A stretch of 64,000 nucleotides of DNA from Marthasterias glacialis (lineage: Eukaryota > Echinodermata > Asteroidea > Forcipulatida > Asteriidae). Position numbers and translations under genes: made by a program. Within the stretch, counting starts at the first letter, position 1. Each line of letters opens with the position of its first letter. Positions 49,006-61,800 of the stretch are shown in pieces. The stretch spans positions 2,688,174 through 2,752,173 of the forward strand of contig OU452223.1 of assembly GCA_911728455.2 (NCBI GenBank), in the 5' to 3' direction. The notes under the pieces are model-generated. The model did no database searches. It saw nothing but the letters and a program-made list of their open reading frames with translations, and was not told the origin of the DNA.

Positions 49006-52000
49006 AATTACTCAAGAAATAATGGGACTAGAGAGAAATTTCTTGTACCTGCAGTTAGCTGCCATAGTCCTGCATCCGAAAATCTAGATTTCCCGGCCAG
49101 CCAGGGCCATCTTCCGCCTTGAAACGACCAGGGAACGGGGCTGCTCCGAATGCGCTTCAAACGCCTGTCTAATGGCACTTTTGTACACGAAGCTGTAACA
49201 GAGTGAAAACAAGACTTAGCAACAGTTCTATCTTCCAAAGTAATGGCGGGAAACTGACAAGTCAGACACTGTTGGAAAGCCCTGCTCATAGGCTTTCCTA
49301 AAATGCCAGTATTGGAGTTGTGGATCAAACAGGGAGGATGCCAGGGACGGCGGAGTGAGGACACCCCGAAAATGTCCAGTGCCCACGGCCATGCTGTGTG
49401 TACGTCAACAATAGCCAAGGCCGCTATGTGTGTGATAGACCGAAGCCAGCAAACAAACAAAAAAAAAACCGCCAAAAAAGAAGTCGGCAGCGCCAAGGCC
49501 AATTACTCAAGAAATAATGGGACTAGAGAGAAATTTCTTGTACCTGCAGTTAGCTGCCATAGTCCTGCATCCGAAAATCTAGTTTTCCCGGCCAGCCAGG
49601 GCCATCTTCCGCCTTGAAACGACCAGGGAACGGGGCTGCTCCGAATGCGCTTCAAACGCCTGTCTAATGGCACTTTTGTACACGAAGCTGTAACAGAGTG
49701 AAAACAAGACTTAGCAACAGCTCTATCTCCCAAAGTAATGGCGGGAAACTGACAAGTCAGACACTGTTGGAAAGCCCTGCTCATGGGCTTTCCGAAAATG
49801 CCAGTATTGGAGCTGTGGATCAAACAGGGAGGATGCCAGGGACGGCGGAGTGAGGACACCCCGAAAATGTCCAGTGCATACGGCCATGCTGTGTGTACGT
49901 CAACAATAGCCAAGGCCGCTACCTGTGTGCTGGACCGAAGCCAGCAAAAAAAAAAAAAAAAAAAAAAAACGCCAAAAAAGAAGTCGGCAGCGCCAAGGCC
50001 AATTACTCAAGAAATAATGGGACTAGAGAGGAATTTCTTGTACCTGCAGTTAGCTGCCATAGTCCTGCATCCGAAAATCTAGTTTTCCCGGCCAGCCAGG
50101 GCCATCTTCCGCCTTGAAACGACCAGGGAACGGGGCTGCTCCGAATGCGCTTCAAACGCCTGTCTAATGGCACTTTTGTACACGAAGCTGTAACAGAGTG
50201 AAAACAAGATTTAGCAACAGCTCTATCTCCCAAAGTAATGGCGGGAAACTGACAGGTCAGACACTGTTGGAAAGCCCTGCTCATGGGCTTTCCAAAAATG
50301 CCAGTATTAGAGCTGTGGATTAAACAGGGAGGATGCTAGGGACGGCGGAGTGAGGACACCCCGAAAATGTCCAGTGCATACGGCCATGCTGTGTGTACGT
50401 CAACAATAGCCAAGGCCGCTACGTGTGTGATGGACCGAAGCCAGCAAAAAAAAAAAAAAAAAAAACGCCAAAAAAGAAGTCGGCAGCGCCAAGGCCAATT
50501 ACTCAAGAAATAATGGGACTAGAGAAAAAATTTCTTGTACCTGCAGTTAGCTGCCATAGTCCTGCATCCGAAAATCTAGATTTCCCGGCCAGCCAGGGCC
50601 ATCTTCCGCCTTGAAACGACCAGGTAACGGGGCTGCTCCGAATGCGCTTCAAACGCCTGTCTAATGGCACTTTTGTACACGAAGCTGTAACAGAGTGAAA
50701 ACAAGACTTAGCAACAGCTCTATCTCCCAAGGTAATGGCGGGAAACTGACAAGTCAGACACTGTTGGAAAGCCCTGCTCATGGGCTTTCCAAAAATGCCA
50801 GTATTAGAGCTGTGGATTAAACAGGGAGGATGCTAGGGACGGCGGAGTGAGGACACCCCGAAAATGTCCAGTGCATACGGCCATGCTGTGTGTACGTCAA
50901 CAATAGCCAAGGCCGCTACGTGTGTGATGGACCGAAGCCAGCAAAAAAAAAAAAAAAAAAAAAACGCCAAAAAAGAAGTCGGCAGCGCCAAGGCCAATTA
51001 CTCAAGAAATAATGGGACTAGAGAGAAATTTCTTGTACCAGCAGTTAGCTGCCATAGTCCTGCATCCAAAAATCCAGATTTCCCGGCCAGCCAGGGCCAT
51101 CTTCCGCCTTGAAACGACCAGGGAACGGGGCTGCTCCGAATGCACTTCAAACGCCTGTCTAATGGCACTTTTGTACACGAAGCTGTAACAGAGTGAAAAC
51201 AAGACTTAGCAACAGCTCTATCTCCCAAAGTAATGGCGGGAAACTGACAAGTCAGACACTGTTGGAAAGCCCTGCTCATGGGCTTTCCGAAAATGCCGGT
51301 CTTGGAGCTGTGGAATAAACAGGGAGGATGCCAGGGACGGCGGAGTGAGGACACCCCGAAAATGTCCAGTGCATACGGCCATGCTGTGTGTACGTCAACA
51401 ATAGCCAATGCCGCTACGTGTGTGATGGACCGAAGCCAGCAAAAAAAAAAAAAAACCGCCAAAAAAGAAGTCGGCAGCGCCAAGGCCAATTACTCAAGAA
51501 ATAATGGGACTAGAGAGAAATTTCTTGTACCTGCAGTTAGCTGCCATAGTCCTGCATCCGAAAATCTAGTTTTCCCGGCCAGCCAGGGCCATCTTCCGCC
51601 TTGAAACGACCAGGGAACGGGGCTGCTCCGAATGCGCTTCAAACGCCTGTCTAATGGCACTTTTGTACACGAAGCTGTAACAGAGTGAAAACAAGACTTA
51701 GCAACAGCTCTATCTCCCAAAGTAATGGCGGGAAACTGACAAGTCAGACACTGTTGGAAAGCCCTGCTCATGGGCTTTCTGAAAATGCCAGTATTGGAGC
51801 TGTGGATCAAACAGGGAGGATGCCAGGGACGGCGGAGTGAGGACAGCCCGAAAATGTCCAGTGCATACGGCCATGCTGTGTGTACGTCAACAATAGCCAA
51901 GGCCGCTACGTGTGTGCTGGACCGAAGCCAGCAAAAAAAAAAAAAAAAAAAAAAACGCCAAAAAAGAAGTCGGCAGCGCCAAGGCCAATTACTCAAGAAA

Positions 52001-55000
52001 TAATGGGACTAGAGAGGAATTTCTTGTACCTGCAGTTAGCTGCCATAGTCCTGCATCCGAAAATCTAGTTTTCCCGGCCAGCCAGGGCCATCTTCCGCCT
52101 TGAAACGACCAGGGAACGGGGCTGCTCCGAATGCGCTTCAAACGCCTGTCTAATGGCACTTTTGTACACGAAGCTGTAACAGAGTGAAAACAAGATTTAG
52201 CAACAGCTCTATCTCCCAAGGTAATGGCGGGAAACTGACAGGTCAGACACTGTTGGAAAGCCCTGCTCATGGGCTTTCCTAAAATGCCAGTATTGGAGTT
52301 GTGGATCAAACAGGGAGGATGCCAGGGACGGCGGAGTGAGGACACCCCGAAAATGTCCAGTGCCCACGGCCATGCTGTGTGTACGTCAACAATAGCCAAG
52401 GCCGCTACGTGTGTGATAGACCGAAGCCAGCAAAAAAAAAAAAAAAAAAACCGCCAAAAAAGAAGTCGGCAGCGCCAAGGCCAATTACTCAAGAAATAAT
52501 GGGACTAGAGAGAAATTTCTTGTACCTGCAGTTAGCTGCCATAGTCCTGCATCCGAAAATCTAGATTTCCCGGCCAGCCAGGGCCATCTTCCGCCTTGAA
52601 ACGACCAGGGAACGGGGCTGCTCCGAATGCGCTTCAAACGCCTGTCTAATGGCACTTTTGTACACGAAGCTGTAACAGAGTGAAAACAAGACTTAGCAAC
52701 AGTTCTATCTTCCAAAGTAATGGCGGGAAACTGACAAGTCAGACACTGTTGGAAAGCCCTGCTCATAGGCTTTCCTAAAATGCCAGTATTGGAGTTGTGG
52801 ATCAAACAGGGAGGATGCCAGGGACGGCGGAGTGAGGACACCCCGAAAATGTCCAGTGCCCACGGCCATGCTGTGTGTACGTCAACAATAGCCAAGGCCG
52901 CTATGTGTGTGATAGACCGAAGCCAGCAAACAAACAAAAAAAAAACCGCCAAAAAAGAAGTCGGCAGCGCCAAGGCCAATTACTCAAGAAATAATGGGAC
53001 TAGAGAGAAATTTCTTGTACCTGCAGTTAGCTGCCATAGTCCTGCATCCGAAAATCTAGATTTCCCGGCCAGCCAGGGCCATCTTCCGCCTTGAAACGAC
53101 CAGGGAACGGGGCTGCTCCGAATGCGCTTCAAACGCCTGTCTAATGGCACTTTTGTACACGAAGCTGTAACAGAGTGAAAACAAGACTTAGCAACAGCTC
53201 TATCTCCCAAAGTAATGGCGGGAAACTGACAAGTCAGACACTGTTGGAAAGCCCTGCTCATGGGCTTTCCGAAAATGCCAGTATTGGAGCTGTGGATCAA
53301 ACAGGGAGGATGCCAGGGACGGCGGAGTGAGGACACCCCGAAAATGTCCAGTGCATACGGCCATGCTGTGTGTACGTCAACAATAGCCAAGGCCGCTACG
53401 TGTGTGCTGGACCGAAGCCAGCAAAAAAAAAAAAAAAAAAAAAAAACGCCAAAAAAGAAGTCGGCAGCGCCAAGGCCAATTACTCAAGAAATAATGGGAC
53501 TAGAGAGAAATTTCTTGTACCTGCAGTTAGCTGCCATAGTCCTGCATCCGAAAATCTAGTTTTCCCGGCCAGCCAGGGCCATCTTCCGCCTTGAAACGAC
53601 CAGGGAACGGGGCTGCTCCGAATGCGCTTCAAACGCCTGTCTAATGGCACTTTTGTACACGAAGCTGTAACAGAGTGAAAACAAGATTTAGCAACAGCTC
53701 TATCTCCCAAAGTAATGGCGGGAAACTGACAGGTCAGACACTGTTGGAAAGCCCTGCTCATGGGCTTTCCAAAAATGCCAGTATTAGAGCTGTGGATTAA
53801 ACAGGGAGGATGCTAGGGACGGCGGAGTGAGGACACCCCGAAAATGTCCAGTGCATACGGCCATGCTGTGTGTACGTCAACAATAGCCAAGGCCGCTACG
53901 TGTGTGATGGACCGAAGCCAGCAAAAAAAAAAAAAAAAAAAAACGCCAAAAAAGAAGTCGGCAGCGCCAAGGCCAATTACTCAAGAAATAATGGGACTAG
54001 AGAAAAAATTTCTTGTACCTGCAGTTAGCTGCCATAGTCCTGCATCCGAAAATCTAGATTTCCCGGCCAGCCAGGGCCATCTTCCGCCTTGAAACGACCA
54101 GGTAACGGGGCTGCTCCGAATGCGCTTCAAACGCCTGTCTAATGGCACTTTTGTACACGAAGCTGTAACAGAGTGAAAACAAGACTTAGCAACAGCTCTA
54201 TCTCCCAAGGTAATGGCGGGAAACTGACAAGTCAGACACTGTTGGAAAGCCCTGCTCATGGGCTTTCCAAAAATGCCAGTATTAGAGCTGTGGATTAAAC
54301 AGGGAGGATGCTAGGGACGGCGGAGTGAGGACACCCCGAAAATGTCCAGTGCATACGGCCATGCTGTGTGTACGTCAACAATAGCCAAGGCCGCTACGTG
54401 TGTGATGGACCGAAGCCAGCAAAAAAAAAAAAAAAAAAAAAACGCCAAAAAAGAAGTCGGCAGCGCCAAGGCCAATTACTCAAGAAATAATGGGACTAGA
54501 GAGAAATTTCTTGTACCAGCAGTTAGCTGCCATAGTCCTGCATCCAAAAATCCAGATTTCCCGGCCAGCCAGGGCCATCTTCCGCCTTGAAACGACCAGG
54601 GAACGGGGCTGCTCCGAATGCACTTCAAACGCCTGTCTAATGGCACTTTTGTACACGAAGCTGTAACAGAGTGAAAACAAGACTTAGCAACAGCTCTATC
54701 TCCCAAAGTAATGGCGGGAAACTGACAAGTCAGACACTGTTGGAAAGCCCTGCTCATGGGCTTTCCGAAAATGCCGGTCTTGGAGCTGTGGAATAAACAG
54801 GGAGGATGCCAGGGACGGCGGAGTGAGGACACCCCGAAAATGTCCAGTGCATACGGCCATGCTGTGTGTACGTCAACAATAGCCAATGCCGCTACGTGTG
54901 TGATGGACCGAAGCCAGCAAAAAAAAAAAAAAACCGCCAAAAAAGAAGTCGGCAGCGCCAAGGCCAATTACTCAAGAAATAATGGGACTAGAGAGGAATT

Positions 55001-55958
55001 TCTTGTACCTGCAGTTAGCTGCCATAGTCCTGCATCCGAAAATCTAGTTTTCCCGGCCAGCCAGGGCCATCTTCCGCCTTGAAACGACCAGGGAACGGGG
55101 CTGCTCCGAATGCGCTTCAAACGCCTGTCTAATGGCACTTTTGTACACGAAGCTGTAACAGAGTGAAAACAAGACTTAGCAACAGCTCTATCTCCCAAAG
55201 TAATGGCGGGAAACTGACAAGTCAGACACTGTTGGAAAGCCCTGCTCATGGGCTTTCTGAAAATGCCAGTATTGGAGCTGTGGATCAAACAGGGAGGATG
55301 CCAGGGACGGCGGAGTGAGGACAGCCCGAAAATGTCCAGTGCATACGGCCATGCTGTGTGTACGTCAACAATAGCCAAGGCCGCTACGTGTGTGCTGGAC
55401 CGAAGCCAGCAAAAAAAAAAAAAAAAAAAAAACGCCAAAAAAGAAGTCGGCAGCGCCAAGGCCAATTACTCAAGAAATAATGGGACTAGAGAGGAATTTC
55501 TTGTACCTGCAGTTAGCTGCCATAGTCCTGCATCCGAAAATCTAGTTTTCCCGGCCAGCCAGGGCCATCTTCCGCCTTGAAACGACCAGGGAACGGGGCT
55601 GCTCCGAATGCGCTTCAAACGCCTGTCTAATGGCACTTTTGTACACGAAGCTGTAACAGAGTGAAAACAAGATTTAGCAACAGCTCTATCTCCCAAGGTA
55701 ATGGCGGGAAACTGACAGGTCAGACACTGTTGGAAAGCCCTGCTCATGGGCTTTCCTAAAATGCCAGTATTGGAGTTGTGGATCAAACAGGGAGGATGCC
55801 AGGGACGGCGGAGTGAGGACACCCCGAAAATGTCCAGTGCCCACGGCCATGCTGTGTGTACGTCAACAATAGCCAAGGCCGCTACGTGTGTGATAGACCG
55901 AAGCCAGCAAACAAACAAAAAAAAAACCGCCAAAAAAGAAGTCGGCAGCGCCAAGGCC
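49006..55958 (+). repeat. Seven-unit higher-order repeat, two copies of 3477 bp
   Basis: Unit starts pair at 3476-3478 bp (49006/52483, 49501/52978, 50001/53478, 50497/53975, 50996/54474, 51488/54966, 51987/55464). Shared rare variants include ttctatcttcc (49206, 52701), tcataggctttcct, agagaaaaaattt (50521, 53999), gtaccagcag and gacagcccg (51843, 55321). Confidence 0.92.
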
Positions 55959-57585
55959 AATTACTCAAGAAATAATGGGACTAGAGAGAAATTTCTTGTA
56001 CCTGCAGTTAGCTGCCATAGTCCTGCATCCGAAAATCTAGATTTCCCGGCCAGCCAGGGCCATCTTCCGCCTTGAAACGACCAGGGAACGGGGCTGCTCC
56101 GAATGCGCTTCAAACGCCTGTCTAATGGCACTTTTGTACACGAAGCTGTAACAGAGTGAAAACAAGACTTAGCAACAGTTCTATCTTCCAAAGTAATGGC
56201 GGGAAACTGACAAGTCAGACACTGTTGGAAAGCCCTGCTCATGGGCTTTCTGAAAATGCCAGTATTGGAGCTGTGGATCAAACAGGGAGGATGCCAGGGA
56301 CGGCGGAGTGAGGACAGCCCGAAAATGTCCAGTGCATACGGCCATGCTGTGTGTACGTCAACAATAGCCAAGGCCGCTACGTGTGTGATGGACCGAAGCC
56401 AGCAAAAAAAAAAAAAAACGCCAAAAAAGAAGGCGGCAGCGCCAAGGCCAATTACTCAAGAAATAATGGGACTAGAGAGAAATTTCTTGTACCTGCAGTT
56501 AGCTGCCATAGTCCTGCATCCGAAAATCTAGATTTCCCGGCCAGCCAGGGCCATCTTCCGCCTTGAAATGACCAGGGAACGGGGCTGCTCCGAATGCGCT
56601 TCAAACGCCTGTCTAATGGCACTTTTGTACACGAAGCTGTAACAGAGTGAAAACAAGACTTAGCAACAGCTCTATCTCCAAAAGTAATGGCGGGAAACTG
56701 ACATGTCAGACACTGTTGGAAAGCCCTGCTCATGGTTTTTCTGAAAATGCCAGTATTGGAGCTGTGGATCAAACAGGGAGGATGCCAGGGACAGCGGAGT
56801 GAGGACACCCCGAAAATGTCCAGTGCATACGGCCATGCTGTGTGTACTTCAACAATAGCCAAGGCCGCTACGTGTGTGATGGACCGAGGCCAGCAAAAAA
56901 AAAAAAAACCGCCAAAAAAGAAGTCGGCAGCGCCAAGGCCAATTACTCAAGAAATAATGGGACTAGAGAGAAATTTCTTGTACCTGCAGTTAGCTGCCAT
57001 AGTCCTGCATCCGAAAATCTAGATTTCCTGGCCAGCCAGGGCCATCTTCCGCCTTGAAACGACCAGGGAACGGGGCTGCTCCGAATGCGCTTCAAACGCC
57101 TGTCTAATGGCACTTTTGTACACGAAGCTGTAACAGAGTGAAAACAAGACTTAGCAACAGCTCTATCTCCCAAAGTAATGGCGGGAAACTGACAAGTCAG
57201 ACACTTTTGGAAAGCCCTGCTCATGGGCTTTCCGAAAATGCCAGTATTGGAGCTGTGGATCAAACAGGGAGGATGCCAGGGACGGCGGAGTGAGGACACC
57301 CCGAAAATGTGTGTACGTCAACAATAGCCAAGGCCGCTACGTGTGTGATGGACGGAAGCCAGCAAAAAAAAAAAAAAAACGCCAAAAAGAAGTCGTCAGC
57401 GCCAAGGCCAATTACTCAAGAAATAATGGGACTAGAGAGAAATTTCTTGTACCTGCAGTTAGCTGCCATAGTCTTGCATCCCAAAATCTAGATTTCCTGG
57501 CCAGCCAGGGCCATCTTCCGCCTTGAAACGACCAGGGAACGGGGCTGCTCCGAATGCGCTTCAAACGCCTGTCTAATGGCACTTT

Positions 57586-58865
57586 CACTCTAAAAAAGAA
57601 GTGTAAATATTTGCTGTGTAAAACAGCTGGGTAAAAATATTGTGTAATATTTGCTCAATATTGGGCAAAACCACAATTTTTGTGTTACCCCTCACTTGTG
57701 TAAAACTATTACACAATGAAAAAGGTCATACGGTACTCAAAAGTGGGTAAGAAATCAGCACAACAAAGAGGTTCGAATCAAGACTGTTTACCCAAGAAAT
57801 GGGTAAAACAACAGTTGTTTTACCATGAAGCAGTGTAACATTTGCACAACAAGTGGTAAGAAGTAACAAACAATGAGGTAAAATGGCCCACGTGGAAACA
57901 TTTTTCCCATAATGCAATGTGTGGCATACACTCGTACATTTATTAGCAATTCACAGGCAAATCATAGTACAATATGGACGGGGCTGGACGTAAGTCTGAT
58001 GCTGTGCGTTCGTATGAACATAGTTGCAAGAGAGAATTTGGCTTCATGTTAGCATTCTGCTTGAGGAACAACTGTCTGGTGAAGAGGGAAATGTCTCATC
58101 AAGGAAAGCTGCATTGACTTTTCAACATGAAGGTTTCGTCACTGAAAGGTCTGGCAAAACCAACCGGCTCTTTTCAGAGCCAGCACTTCTCACAAGAATA
58201 GATTCTTACATTGTCTGTTCGCAAGAGTTTTGTTATTAGTCATTTTGTTCAATTCGACACCATATTCGTTCATCTTAGGATCAAGTGTATCTGGTCCCCC
58301 TCCCCCCCCCGGAATTGTAAACGCATATAATATAGTTTCAAGCAAGGTGATTATTGCGTTGTCACTACTTATCGTTAATCATAGATTAATCAGAGATTGT
58401 ACAAGACCAGTTCACTCCGATAAACAGTGCATCAATGAAATAAAAAGCAATGTTAGGACGGTTAACGTTGTAGTGTTTCTTTTGCTGAACTCCCCTCCCC
58501 TTTAGTTTTCTCAGTCGAGGTAAATGTTGGTGCAATCATGTGTTCTATTAAAAAAAAAAAGTTTTAATTTTTACTCCACTCTTGGGGCTAAAGTACTCAA
58601 CTACTAAGTAAATACAGGACACAACTATGTTGGGTAACGTTGCAGGGTCAAAAGATTTGGTAGTTGTTTGCTGGGTACAGTTTGACACAACATAGTTGGG
58701 TCAACATTTTGACGCATTGTTGGGAAAATGTTTTACACAGGAATTGAGTAAATTTTGACGCAACCCCTGTTGCGTAGCGTTTTACCCCGCTAACGACCAT
58801 GTTCCCTTCTTACCACCACAAAGAGTAAAATTTTAAGCAACATTGGGTATTTTTTTCTTAGAGTG
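57586..58865 (+). mobile_element. Non-autonomous CACT-ended DNA transposon
   Basis: A 1280-bp foreign segment interrupts one satellite unit at ggcacttt/tttgtacac. Its ends are inverted: CACTCTAAAAAA at the left and, on the other strand, CACTCTAAGAAA at the right (one mismatch in 12). The unbroken target reads ggcacttttgtac, so two T are duplicated (TT; three if one T was lost). CACT termini with a 2-3 bp duplication fit the CACTA/EnSpm superfamily, but this is not certain. The interior is rich in short words such as gggtaaaa and gtgtaa, has a perfect 11-bp-arm palindrome at 57802-57824, a C-run near 58302-58310 and a run of 10 or more A near 58550. No transposase is encoded; open frames are 63-91 codons and unrecognisable. 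Confidence 0.85.
57802..57824 (+). other. Perfect palindrome inside the transposon
   Basis: GGTAAAACAAC, one base, then GTTGTTTTACC. Subterminal palindromes are common in non-autonomous DNA transposons and may bind transposase; here that is inference. Confidence 0.8.
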
Positions 58866-61800
58866 TTTGTACACGAAGCTGTAACAGAGTGAAAACAAGA
58901 CTTAGCAACAGCTCTATCTCCCAAAGTAATGGCGGGAAACTGACAAGTCAGACACTTTTGGAAAGCCCTGCTCAGGGGCTTTCCGAAAATGCCAGTATTG
59001 GAGCTGTGGATCAAACAGGGAGGATGCCAGGGACGGCGGAGTGAGGACACCCCGAAAATGTGTGTACGTCAACAATAGCCAAGGCCGCTACGTGTGTGAT
59101 GGACCGAAGCCAGCAAAAAAAAAAAAAACGCCAAAAAGAAGTCGGCAGCGTCAAGGCCAATTACTCAAGAAATAATGGGACTAGAGAGAAATTTCTTGTA
59201 CCTGCAGTTAGCTGCCATAGTCCTGCATCCCAAAATCTAGATTTCCCGGCCAGCCAGGGCCATCTTCCGCCTTGAAACGACCAGGGAACGGGGCTGCTCC
59301 GAATGCGCTTCAAACGCCTGTCTAATGGCACTTTTGTACACGAAGCTGTGACAGAGTGAAAACAAGACTTAGCAACAGCTCTATCTCCCAAAGTAATGGC
59401 GGGAAACTGACATGTCAGACACTGTTGGAAAGCCCTGCTCATGGGCTTTCGAAAATGCCAGTATTGGAGCTGTGGATCAAACAGGGAGGATGCCAGGGAC
59501 AGCGGAGTGAGGACACCCCGAAAATGTCCAGTGCATACGGCCATGCTGTGTGTACGTCAACAATAGCCAAGGCCGCTATACCTGTGTGCTGGACCGAAGC
59601 CAGCAAAAAAAAAAAAAAAACCGCCAAAAAGAAGTCGGCAGCCCCAAGGCCAATTACTCAAGAAATAATGGGACTAGAGAGAAATTCCTTGTACCTGCAG
59701 TTCGCTGCCATAGTCCTGCATCCGAAAATCTAGATTTCCCGGCCAGCCAGGGCCATCTTCCGCCTTGAAACGACCAAGGAACGGGGCTGCTCCGAATGCG
59801 CTTCAAACGCCTGTCTAATGGCACTTTTGTACACGAAGCTGTAACAGAGTGAAAACAAGACTTAGCAACAGCTCTATCTCCCAAAGTAATGGCGGGAAAC
59901 TGACATGTCAGACACTGTTGGAAAGCCCTGCTCATGGGCTTTCCGAAAATGCCAGTATTGGAGCTGTGGATCAAACAGGGAGGATGCCAGGGACGGCGGA
60001 GTGAGGACACCCCGAAAATGTCCAGTGCACACGGCCATGCTGTGTGTACGTCAACAATAGCCAAGGCCGCTACGTGTGTGATGGACCGAGGCCAGCAAAA
60101 AAAAAAAAAACGCCAAAAAAAAAGACGGCAGCGCCAAGGCCAATTACTCAAGAAATAATGGGACTAGAGAGAAATTTCTTGTACCTGCAGTTAGCTGCCA
60201 TAGTCCTGCATCCGAAAATCTACATTTCCCGGCCAGCCAGGGCCATCTTCCGCCTTGAAACGACCAGGGAACGGGGCTGCTCCGAATGCGCTTCAAACGC
60301 CTGTCTAAAGGCACTTTTGTACACGAAGCTGTAACAGAGTGAAAACAAGACTTAGCAACAGCTCTATCTCCCAAAGTAATGGCGGGAAACTGACAAGTCA
60401 GACACTGTTGGAAAGCCCTGCTCATGGGCTTTCCTAAAATGCCAGTATTGGAGCTGTGGATCAAACAGGGAGGATGCCAGGGACAGCGGAGTGAGGACAC
60501 CCCGAAAATGTCCAGTGCATACGGCCATGCTGTGTGTACGTCAACAATAGCCAAGGCCGCTACCTGTGTGCTGGACCGAAGCCAGCAAAAAAAAAGAAAA
60601 AAAAAAACCGCCAAAAAAGAAGTCGGCAGCGCCAAGGCCAATTACTCAAGAAATAATGGGACTAGAGAGAAATTTCTTGTACCTGCAGTTAGCTGCCATA
60701 GTCCTGCATCCGAAAATCTAGATTTCCCGGCCAGCCAGGGCCATCTTCCGCCTTGAAACGACCAGGGAACGGGGCTGCTCCGAATGCGCTTCAAACGCCT
60801 GTCTAATGGCACTTTTGTACACGAAGCTGTAACAGAGTGAAAACAAGACTTAGCAACAGCTCTATCTCCCAAAGTAATGGCGGGAAACTGACAAGTCAGA
60901 CACTGTTGGAAAGCCCTGCTCATGGGCTTTCCGAAAATGCCAGTATTGGAGCTGTGGATCAAACAGGGAGGATGCCAGGGACGGCGGAGTGAGGACACCC
61001 CGAAAATGTGTGTACGTCAACAATAGCCAAGGCCGCTACGTGTGTGATGGACGGAAGCCAGTAAAAAAAAAAAAAAAAAACGCCAAAAAGAAGTCGGCAG
61101 CGCCAAGGCCAATTACTCAAGAAATAATGGGACTAGAGAGAAATTTCTTGTACCTGCAGTTAGCTGCCATAGTCCTGCATCCGAAAATCTACATTTCCCG
61201 GCCAGCCAGGGCCATCTTCCGCCTTGAAACGACCAGGGAACGGGGCTGCTCCGAATGCGCTTCAAACGCCTGTCTAATGGCACTTTTGTACACGAAGCTG
61301 TAACAGAGTGAAAACAAGACTTAGCAACAGCTCTATCTCCCAAAGTAATGGCGGGAAACTGACAAGTCAGACACTGTTGGAAAGCCCTGCTCATGGCTTT
61401 CCTAAAATGCCAGTATTGGAGCTGTGGATCAAACAGGGAGGATGCCAGGGACAGCGGAGTGAGGACACCCCGAAAATGTCCAGTGCATACGGCCATGCTG
61501 TGTGTACGTCAACAATAGCCAAGGCCGCTACCTGTGTGCTGGACCGAAGCCAGCAAAAAAAAAGAAGAAAAAAAAACCGCCAAAAAAGAAGTCGGCAGCG
61601 CCAAGGCCAATTACTCAAGAAATAATGGGACTAGAGAGAAATTTCTTGTACCTGCAGTTAGCTGCCATAGTCCTGCATCCGAAAATCTAGATTTCCCGGC
61701 CAGCCAGGGCCATCTTCCGCCTTGAAACGACCAGGGAACGGGGCTGCTCCGAATGCGCTTCAAACGCCTCTCTAATGGCACTTTTGTACACGAAGCTGTA

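Larger units (their letters stand above)
14664..57585 (+). repeat. 490-bp satellite array, main part
   Basis: Head-to-tail units of about 490-500 bp, all in one orientation. Using the landmark aattactcaag, units begin at 14743, 15245, 15739, 15905, 16400, 16913, 17404, 17898 and so on to 57410. Each unit contains in order: the landmark, ttgtacctgcag (a PstI-type site at about +44), ggccagccagggccatc, gaacggggctgctccgaatg, gtacacgaagctgtaacag, the hairpin ggaaagcccTGCTCATgggctttcc at about +268, gacggcggagtgagg, caacaatagccaaggcc, and an A-tract of about 9-33 A at about +446. Units differ from one another by a few substitutions and by A-tract length. No unit is inverted. Long minus-strand open frames (up to 232 codons) follow the repeat and shift frame with A-tract length, so they are not genes. 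Confidence 0.98.
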
